From CAYWEP01 sp964613075 (GTDB lineage Bacteria > Patescibacteriota > Microgenomatia > Levybacterales > UBA12049): a stretch of DNA of 5,274 nucleotides. The notes beneath the pieces are model-generated. The model had not been told where the DNA came from and did no database searches. It saw only the letters and a program-made list of their open reading frames with translations. The position numbers and the translations under genes are program-made. Shown here piece by piece: positions 1-4,076 of this stretch. Numbering within the stretch: position 1 is the stretch's first letter; the number at the start of each line of letters is the position of its first letter. Location of the stretch: the NCBI GenBank assembly GCA_964613075.1, contig CAZTFV010000072.1, forward strand, positions 1 to 5,274, written 5' to 3'.

Positions 1-13
1 ATCCAGGCTCCGC

Positions 14-39
14 AGCAGCGCACCATTCGGTGCACCGCT
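14..39. repeat. Imperfect hairpin, REP-like, copy 1 of the ACCGAATGGT family
   Basis: Bases 14-24 pair with 29-39 around the 4-base loop ATTC; the inner 5 pairs are perfect and the longer stem has two mismatches. Read on the minus strand its centre is ACCGAATGGT, the same 10-mer found at 108-117 on the plus strand, so the two copies face each other. This is a REP-like palindrome by structure. Whether it belongs to a transposase-mobilised family cannot be told from this window. No gene is supported in bases 1-98 apart from this element. Confidence 0.6.
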
Positions 40-98
40 TCGCCACATTAATAGAATGAAGATAATATTCTGTAGAGTTCCATTAACAGAAGTGCGCG

Positions 99-127
99 TT
101 GGGATGTACCGAATGGTACGTCCCCAA
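99..127. repeat. Strong hairpin, REP-like, copy 2 of the ACCGAATGGT family
   Basis: Bases 101-110 pair with 115-124 (10 pairs, one of them G-U) around the loop GAAT. Two more A-T pairs (99-100 with 126-127) form across a bulged C at 125. The element ends 3 bases before the ATG at 131, so it occupies the place where a ribosome binding site would be. It shares ACCGAATGGT with the inverted copy at 22-31. Confidence 0.75.
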
Positions 128-130
128 TCC

Positions 131-406
131 ATGAAATTCTATTACATTTATGTTCTCAAAAGCAAATACAAAGATTTCCTCTATGTAGGGTTCACGACTG
201 ACCTCAAAATAAGATATAAAAACCATAACGATAAAAAAGAGTTATCGACAAAACATTATGCGCCTTTTGATTTAATTCATTATGAAGCGTATAGAAACGA
301 GAAAGATGCAAAAAGAAGAGAGGAATACTTCAAAACAACAAAAGGTAAAACGACATTAAAAACTATGCTCAGAGAGTATTTTGAAAAAGGGAAGGTGTCA
401 AGCTAA
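131..406 (+). CDS. Small GIY-YIG nuclease-like protein
   Basis: A 91-residue stand-alone GIY-YIG domain protein. The first motif is YIY at residues 5-7, the second YVG at 18-20, the conserved arginine is R28 in KIRYKNH, and the metal-binding glutamate is probably E64 or E65 in AKRREEYF. These are the expected catalytic positions of the family, and the length fits the small single-domain type. The reading frame is open back to an ATG at 56, but that extension would be translated through the hairpin at 99-127 and is not like the family, so I start at 131. There is no Shine-Dalgarno sequence. Small members of this family are often annotated as endonucleases with no known substrate; DNA cleavage or repair is inferred. 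It is flanked by palindromes on both sides, which raises the possibility of a mobile or palindrome-linked nuclease. Confidence 0.85.
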   Translation: MKFYYIYVLKSKYKDFLYVGFTTDLKIRYKNHNDKKELSTKHYAPFDLIHYEAYRNEKDAKRREEYFKTTKGKTTLKTMLREYFEKGKVSS

Positions 407-438
407 ACCACATGGAAGGTGGTAATCATGGTAATCAT
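407..438. repeat. Hairpin plus 9-bp tandem repeat between genes
   Basis: ACCAC (407-411) can pair with GTGGT (419-423) around a 7-base loop. It is followed by two perfect copies of GGTAATCAT (421-429 and 430-438); the first copy overlaps the right arm. The arms resemble those of the hairpin at 1028-1042 (CCACCT/AGGTGG), but the loop differs. It fills nearly the whole 43-base gap before the DUF5680 gene and could be a weak terminator or a repeat remnant. It has no T-tract. Confidence 0.4.
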
Positions 439-449
439 CACATAAAGCT

Positions 450-920
450 ATGAATAAAGATGCATTACGACAATTCTTAATAGATTCTAATAAAGCTGGC
501 TATGCTGGTGGTGATGAGAAAAAGTGGATCAAAGAGCCTGATGGTTCTACAACTATTCCATTTGAAAAAGGAGAATGGAGATCTCACGACAACTTCTTTG
601 GTGGCGAACCGTATAGTGGAAGGGTTGTAGTTTTTCACAAAGATAAACCCTTCTGGATGATGGTTTATTATGGTTGGGTCGTGGAAGGTATTGACACCAA
701 TCTAGTTTATCGTGTTTTAAGAAATGCTTTAATGCAGATGCCAGAAGATGCTCCTTTTCGAGGACCGCAAGAGTATAAAGAAAACGAATTTACTTATACA
801 AACACATGGACAGGAAAGATAGAGAGATATTTAGGAGAAGAACAAATTATTCAAGGAGATAAGCTAATTTATAAAGCAAATTATATGGGTGGTTTAGTAG
901 ACCAACGGGTGGGAGTATAA
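450..920 (+). CDS. DUF5680 domain protein
   Basis: A 156-residue soluble protein that I recognise as a DUF5680 member. The features I associate with that family are visible in order: an N-terminal helix ending in YAGG (18-21), an acidic and aromatic stretch with HDNFFGG (46-52), then FHKDKPFWMMVYYG (62-75), a helical middle, and the closing YKANYMGGL (142-150). The domain fills the whole protein and looks complete. The function of the family is unknown. No signal peptide or membrane segment is seen. There is no good Shine-Dalgarno sequence; the nearest G-rich stretch lies over 25 bases upstream, inside a hairpin and tandem repeat. The next start codon comes 6 bases after its stop, so it probably heads a short transcription unit with the two damaged genes downstream. 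Confidence 0.75.
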   Translation: MNKDALRQFLIDSNKAGYAGGDEKKWIKEPDGSTTIPFEKGEWRSHDNFFGGEPYSGRVVVFHKDKPFWMMVYYGWVVEGIDTNLVYRVLRNALMQMPEDAPFRGPQEYKENEFTYTNTWTGKIERYLGEEQIIQGDKLIYKANYMGGLVDQRVGV

Positions 921-926
921 GGGTTT

Positions 927-1112
927 ATGAATTACAAAGGTGTGATTATTGAAGAAAGTTTACGGGATGCGTCTCTTATAAAACAGCTAGATGTAATAGA
1001 CGCAAAGGTTGGGTGTTGTACCTGTACCCACCTCCCAGGTGGTAGAACACAATCTTTACAACTAAAAAGTGGATTACAATATCATAATACAGTAAAATGG
1101 AACAGTGGATAA
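927..1112 (+). pseudogene. Small conserved protein truncated at a hairpin
   Basis: The reading frame gives 61 residues, but only the first 28 or so, beginning MNYKGVIIEESLRD and ending DAKV, look like a natural protein. From memory, that start resembles small uncharacterised Patescibacteria proteins of about 90 residues. After V28 (codon 1008-1010) the frame runs into the hairpin at 1013-1050 and reads CCTCTHLPGGRTQSL, a translation of the repeat, then a short tail to TAA at 1110-1112. The likely history is insertion of the palindrome, or recombination at it, with loss of the C-terminal part. The start is well placed, 6 bases after the DUF5680 stop, with GGGAG at 911-915 as a possible ribosome site. 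A functional short peptide is not excluded. The last 8 bases overlap the next reading frame. Confidence 0.5.
1013..1050. repeat. REP-like hairpin inside a broken gene
   Basis: CCACCT (1028-1033) pairs perfectly with AGGTGG (1037-1042) around the loop CCC. Two further pairs are possible with one bulged C, and an outer GTGTT (1013-1017) matches AACAC (1046-1050). Its left edge coincides with the point where the protein encoded from 927 stops looking natural. The right half, GGTAGAACAC, reads in the + frame as GGRTQ. Confidence 0.65.
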
Positions 1113-1599
1113 AGTCGATGATTTAAAACCTACGTATAGAAATACCCTTTCTGAACATGACCAAAGGACAAAGGTTTATGAATGGTATAGAAAGGCAAAG
1201 GAGCGTTTTAGAAGGTTGGAAGAGGAAGGTAATCCACCATTATTTTATTCAGGGACTTCTCGTGTAAATTCGGAACAAATAGTAGAGGAGGGCTTTAAAG
1301 TAACAAAAGCCAAAACAGGAAAAGTAGGTGTATGGTTTTATGGCGTTGATGGGACTAGCATGCCCGACGATAATGCTGCGAAACGTTCTGCATTAAGCCA
1401 CGCTAAATAAAAGGCATTAGAAGATAATTCTGATTTAGCTTTAATTTCCTTTAGAATTCCGTCAGTAGCAATAATATTAGATGACCCTTATTATGCGTTT
1501 TATACTACACAACCTGAAGCGATTCAAATTGTTGGCATGCAGTACTTTCCTAAGGATACAGATATAAACGAATTATTTAAAACTGAAAATCACACGTAA
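1105..1599 (+). pseudogene. ADP-ribosyltransferase-like protein split by an in-frame TAA
   Basis: One frame runs 164 residues from a GTG at 1105 to TAA at 1597, broken once by TAA at 1408-1410 (codon 102). Sequence on both sides reads as one domain. First a charged helix (about 23-41), then LFYSGTS (46-52), IVEEGF (59-64) and VGVWFYG (74-80). After the stop come LALISFRIP (111-119), VAIILDD (121-127) and PEAIQIVGMQYF (137-148). The order GTS, EGF, G-x-WF, late E-x-IQIV resembles the PARP/ART fold, where the last part carries the catalytic glutamate (E138 here). The histidine usually found before GT is serine (S49), so activity is doubtful even without the stop. The start is uncertain: the frame is closed at 1093 just upstream, and the true 5' end may be lost. 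Alternatives are a sequencing error at 1408, or two short peptides. The fold call is tentative; the broken frame is seen directly. Confidence 0.5.
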
Positions 1600-1631
1600 T
1601 TAGGAATATAGAACTGTTCTGTTGTCGTTTG

Positions 1632-1727
1632 CTAATATGTTCGAATAGCGTCTATGTCCACCAGCACATCCTTCGTTTTCTGATACTCCAATACCGCCTG
1701 GAAGATGTCTTTGAGGTTGTTCTGCAT
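1632..1727 (-). pseudogene. GC3-rich coding scrap, 31 residues
   Basis: On the minus strand an ATG at 1727 opens a 31-residue frame to TAG at 1632-1634: MQNNLKDIFQAVLEYQKTKD followed by VLVDIDAIRTY. It looks like the amphipathic C-terminal end of a real protein rather than chance. About 20 of 31 codons end in G or C, unlike the AT-ending codons of the neighbours. The frame stays open upstream only to TAA at about 1762-1764. I do not recognise the parent family. It could be the remnant of a transferred gene whose 5' part was replaced by the promoter region at 1750-1785, or a real small protein. Bases 1600-1785 hold nothing else apart from the promoter. Confidence 0.25.
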
Positions 1728-1749
1728 TGTCCCATTCCGCAATGAAAGG

Positions 1750-1785
1750 TTGAACTTTTAGCTTCGTTCTTGCTATAATCCCCAG
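1750..1785 (+). promoter_or_regulatory. Strong sigma70-type promoter, probably leaderless
   Basis: TTGAAC (1750-1755), an 18-base spacer and TATAAT (1774-1779), with the extended -10 element TGC directly before it (1771-1773). Only 6 bases lie between TATAAT and the ATG at 1786, so transcription would be expected to start at or within a base or two of the start codon. This predicts a leaderless mRNA for the hydrolase gene and leaves no room for a ribosome binding site. Confidence 0.75.
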
Positions 1786-2328
1786 ATGATTGAGGGAAAA
1801 GTTGTATTTATAATCCCCGGATTTAAGCACCGACCCACGAATAGGGCATACAAAGAAATCGCCAAAATACTCAAAAATGAAGGGTATCATCCAATTCTTA
1901 TTACTATACCCTGGAAACAAGCAACCATTTCTGAGAATGCTGAGTATTTTTTGAAAGAGTACAAGAAAATACGTGCAAAGAAAAAGTATATACTTGGATT
2001 TTCGTTTGGTGCAATGATTGCATTTATCGCAGCGACAAAAGTACGCACGTCGGGAGTGATACTCTGCTCGTTATCTCCTTATTTTAAAGAAGATGTGTCA
2101 TTTTCTCAGTTGCGTTGTGCTACCTTGGCAAAACAAATAAAAGCTGAGCAAATTCATTTGTTGTATGGAAAAAATGAGGCAAGATCAGTCATCAGGCGCG
2201 TATCTGAAACCTACCGCCAAATTTCAGTTACACAGAAATATTTAATTCCCATTAAAGATACGGAACACGATATAGGTAACAGAAGATATTTGCACACAAT
2301 TGCCCAAATCGCAAAACTGCTAAACTAA
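1786..2328 (+). CDS. Alpha/beta-hydrolase-fold protein
   Basis: A 180-residue soluble alpha/beta hydrolase of small size. The first strand and oxyanion turn are VVFIIPGF (6-13). The nucleophile elbow is GFSFGA (71-76), fitting G-x-S-x-G with S73. The acid position LLYGKNEA (125-132) carries E131 where many relatives have aspartate. The histidine is H161 in DTEHDIG. No lid domain and no signal peptide are seen, so it probably acts in the cytoplasm on a small ester, thioester or amide; the substrate cannot be told. The start at 1786 is set by the promoter ending 6 bases upstream. The methyltransferase begins 7 bases after its stop, so the two probably share a transcript. Codons are AT-ending, like the DUF5680 gene. 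Confidence 0.8.
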   Translation: MIEGKVVFIIPGFKHRPTNRAYKEIAKILKNEGYHPILITIPWKQATISENAEYFLKEYKKIRAKKKYILGFSFGAMIAFIAATKVRTSGVILCSLSPYFKEDVSFSQLRCATLAKQIKAEQIHLLYGKNEARSVIRRVSETYRQISVTQKYLIPIKDTEHDIGNRRYLHTIAQIAKLLN

Positions 2329-2335
2329 ACAATAG

Positions 2336-3124
2336 ATGAAGGATTATGTAAAGGAGAATAAAAAATGGTGGAATGATGTTGTTCCGATTCATACGACATC
2401 AAAACTGTACGATCTCACTCGCTTTAAAAAGGGAAAAAGTAGTTTACAATCCATAGAATTAGAAGAGGTCGGGAACGTCCGCGGAAAAACACTTTTACAT
2501 CTCATGTGTCATTTTGGTATGGACACGCTATCATGGGCGAGGGAAGGGGCTATAGTCACAGGAGTTGATTTTTCTGATGACGCAATTACCTTAGCAAAAA
2601 AATTAAGTAAGGATACTGGTGTTCCCGCAACATTTGTCTGTTCTGACATATATGAATTGCCAAACGTTTTACATAAAAAGTTTGACATTATTTTTATGTC
2701 TTACGGAGTATTACTCTGGTTATCTGACGTTGAGAAATGGGCAAAAATAATTAATCTTTTTCTCAAAAAGGGCGGCATGTTTTATATCGTTGAACTTCAT
2801 CCTTTTACCAATATTTTAAGCCACGATTTTAAAATTGCTTACAAGTATTTTGATAAAGGGCCGGATGTGGATGATTCAGAGGGTACGTATGCGGACTGGG
2901 GTGCAAATATAAAGGGCAATACATACGTGTGGAGTTATACAATGAGTGACGTGATAAACTCGCTTATTGAAGAAGGACTGAAAATAGAATTTGTCCATGA
3001 GTTTCCTTTTACCATGTACGATCAGTTCCCGGGATTTATGGAACAAAACAAAAAAGGACAATATGTCTTAAAAAATAAGAAAATTCAGATACCCCTACTG
3101 TTCTCTCTAAAAGCTACTAAATAA
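2336..3124 (+). CDS. Class I SAM-dependent methyltransferase
   Basis: A 262-residue protein with a Rossmann-like methyltransferase domain. Motif I is LLHLMCHFGMDTLSWAREGA (53-72), a variant with HFG where many families have G-x-G. The ribose-binding acid is D78 in VTGVDFS (74-80). SDIYELP (103-109) and FDIIFMSYGVLLWL (116-129) are the next strands, followed by FLKKGGMFYIVELHP. This arrangement is typical of the methyltransferase type 11/25 group of small-molecule enzymes. The acceptor is unknown. The C-terminal part (about 165-262), with an aromatic YADWGANIKGNTYVWSYT stretch, probably shapes the acceptor pocket. It is the second gene of a likely operon with the hydrolase and has no Shine-Dalgarno sequence. 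It converges on the phosphatase gene, and the two coding regions overlap by 8 bases. Confidence 0.85.
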   Translation: MKDYVKENKKWWNDVVPIHTTSKLYDLTRFKKGKSSLQSIELEEVGNVRGKTLLHLMCHFGMDTLSWAREGAIVTGVDFSDDAITLAKKLSKDTGVPATFVCSDIYELPNVLHKKFDIIFMSYGVLLWLSDVEKWAKIINLFLKKGGMFYIVELHPFTNILSHDFKIAYKYFDKGPDVDDSEGTYADWGANIKGNTYVWSYTMSDVINSLIEEGLKIEFVHEFPFTMYDQFPGFMEQNKKGQYVLKNKKIQIPLLFSLKATK

Positions 3125-3146
3125 TTCTTTTTCTGCGATAGCTTTT
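3109..3146. terminator. Possible shared terminator between convergent genes
   Basis: AAAAGCTA (3109-3116) and TAGCTTTT (3139-3146) are a perfect 8-bp inverted repeat with a 22-base loop that contains both stop codons of the convergent genes. Each strand ends the stem with four Ts, as a bidirectional terminator would. The stem has only two G-C pairs and a long loop, so it would be weak; chance is a fair alternative. Confidence 0.25.
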
Positions 3147-3836
3147 GTACAGTGTCGCGTATCGAAGCGTTCGCTCCATAAAGAGAACGAGGACGAACCA
3201 AAGCAGCCCCGCGATATAGCCGGCAGCAACATCAGTCGGATAATGCACACCAAGGTATATTCTACTCATCCCGATGAGACCAATAATGACAAGCGCTATA
3301 CACATAGCAATGAACGCTTTCTTCATGCTCCGTGTGAAATGGTACGTGAAATAGGCGAGGGTAAGGTAAAAAACAAGAGAATTCATCGCATGGCCAGAAG
3401 GAAAACTGTATGTTGTCAGATCAAACAATGGGTCAATCGTCGGCCTCGGCCGCTGGAAGATTTGCTTGAGGAATACGTTAAGCAGTACGCCGAAAATTAG
3501 CATGATTGAGAAAAGGACAGATTCATACCGATGCTTTTTCCATGAGAAAAGGATAACGATGATTGTTGAAATAACCAAAATAAAATCTGCTCCCAGAAAG
3601 GAAGCGAAAAGCATTATCTGTGTGAGAAGGGGAGTGCGGAATGAATAAAGAAATTGCGATATTTCACTGTCAAGGAGCAAAAGTTGCTTATCAAAAAGCG
3701 TATCTTTTGCAATATCGACAAAGAGTAAGGATGAAGCCACTACAACAATAAGTCCAACGGCAATTTCACAAACCAAAAGGACTATGCCGTGTGAGCTAAA
3801 TGTAAAATCCAGCAAATTGTAGAAAGTCTTTTTCAC
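3117..3836 (-). CDS. PAP2-family membrane phosphatase
   Basis: A 239-residue integral membrane phosphatase of the PAP2 superfamily, which removes phosphate from lipid substrates such as phosphatidic acid or undecaprenyl pyrophosphate. All three signature motifs are intact: K-x6-RP at K124 to P132 (KQIFQRPRP), PSGH at 146-149, and SR-x5-H-x3-D at S191 to D202. The predicted catalytic residues are H149, H198 and D202. Hydrophobic stretches at about 17-40, 74-97, 105-123, 153-165, 174-190 and 203-220 fit the six-helix fold. Which lipid is used cannot be told. The start is a GTG at 3836; no better start lies between it and the upstream stop at 3897-3899, and no Shine-Dalgarno sequence is at normal distance (a G-rich run at 3856-3868 is about 20 bases away). 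A TATACT at 3853-3848 would give an almost leaderless mRNA but lacks a good -35. Confidence 0.9.
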   Translation of the reverse strand: MKKTFYNLLDFTFSSHGIVLLVCEIAVGLIVVVASSLLFVDIAKDTLFDKQLLLLDSEISQFLYSFRTPLLTQIMLFASFLGADFILVISTIIVILFSWKKHRYESVLFSIMLIFGVLLNVFLKQIFQRPRPTIDPLFDLTTYSFPSGHAMNSLVFYLTLAYFTYHFTRSMKKAFIAMCIALVIIGLIGMSRIYLGVHYPTDVAAGYIAGLLWFVLVLFMERTLRYATLYKSYRRKRII

Positions 3837-3906
3837 GGTATGAATAAAGTATACACCCCTCCCTCCTCGTTCTCTGCTATATTTATAAGTGATGGACTAC
3901 ACAGTT

Positions 3907-3927
3907 ATCCTTCGGCAAGCTCAGGAT
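3907..3927. repeat. CTTCGRCRAGCTCAG repeat, copy 1
   Basis: ATCCT (3907-3911) and AGGAT (3923-3927) bracket TCGGCAAGCTC. The core 3910-3924 matches the reverse complement of 4060-4074 at about 13 of 15 positions, so two copies face each other 150 bases apart in the divergent spacer. From memory, sequences of this kind (CTTCGACAAGCTCAG) are scattered repeats in many environmental bacterial genomes. Confidence 0.6.
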
Positions 3928-3935
3928 CAAGTTTA

Positions 3936-4027
3936 TTGACATAAAACTTGACAATTAAGTTTACATATAATTTTCCCCGATTCCCTTGTGCCTTACAAAA
4001 GACTTGACATATATATTGACAATTAAG
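3936..4027 (+). repeat. Duplicated TTGACA module upstream of fic
   Basis: A 24-base unit occurs at 3936-3959 and again at 4004-4027, 68 bases apart, with 21 of 24 positions identical. Each unit holds two TTGACA hexamers 12 bases apart, and the second is followed by ATTAAG. Only the downstream copy has a -10 at good distance (TATACT at 4039). The upstream copy has TATAAT at 3966, but 12 and 24 bases from its two hexamers, which fits no standard promoter. It may be a decayed duplicate promoter or a binding site. Confidence 0.65.
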
Positions 4028-4044
4028 CTATGATATAGTATACT
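4016..4044 (+). promoter_or_regulatory. Sigma70-type promoter of fic
   Basis: TTGACA (4016-4021), a 17-base spacer and TATACT (4039-4044). The expected start point is about 4051, 25 bases before the ATG at 4076. Overlapping weaker -10 candidates are TATGAT (4029-4034) and TATAGT (4034-4039). Confidence 0.7.
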
Positions 4045-4058
4045 TGTCATATACTTGT
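4039..4058 (+). promoter_or_regulatory. Direct repeat over -10 and start point, possible operator
   Basis: TATACTTGT occurs at 4039-4047 and 4050-4058, a period of 11 bases, about one helical turn. The first copy contains the -10 and the second covers the expected transcription start. A protein bound here would block initiation. The winged helix at the C-terminus of the Fic protein makes self-regulation conceivable, but nothing shows it. Confidence 0.35.
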
Positions 4059-4076
4059 ACTGAGCTCGTCGAAGTA
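4052..4076. repeat. CTTCGRCRAGCTCAG repeat, copy 2, forming the fic leader
   Basis: Inverted relative to the copy at 3907-3927. TACTT (4052-4056) can pair with AAGTA (4072-4076), so the stem ends on the A of the fic ATG; GAGCTC (4062-4067) is itself palindromic. With transcription starting near 4051, nearly the whole 5' untranslated region would be this element, with no Shine-Dalgarno sequence. Confidence 0.55.

Noticed and set aside
1..48. Minus-strand open frame from ATG at 48 to the window edge
   Set aside because: Its 16 codons are a translation of the hairpin at 14-39; no protein-like pattern or promoter supports it.
56..130. N-terminal extension of the GIY-YIG protein from ATG 56
   Set aside because: It would be translated through the hairpin at 99-127 and precedes the normal family start at MKFYYIYVL, so 131 is preferred.
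422..432. GTAATCATGGT resembles the lacZ-alpha start region of cloning vectors
   Set aside because: Only 11 bases match and the flanks differ; the match is explained by the local GGTAATCAT tandem repeat.
1692..1709. Possible third copy of the CCACCT/AGGTGG hairpin
   Set aside because: The similarity is partial (about 13 of 17), pairing is poor, and the stretch reads well as coding sequence of the minus-strand scrap.
1600..1920. Long minus-strand frame of 106 codons
   Set aside because: It overlaps the hydrolase N-terminus and promoter antisense, has no domain pattern, and a different minus frame in this stretch looks more coding.
3243..3648. Plus-strand frames inside the phosphatase gene
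   Set aside because: They are antisense to a gene with all three PAP2 motifs intact.
3936..4058. CRISPR-like repeat array upstream of fic
   Set aside because: Only two units of 24 bases with unequal, AT-rich surroundings and no cas genes; better explained as duplicated promoter or operator sites.
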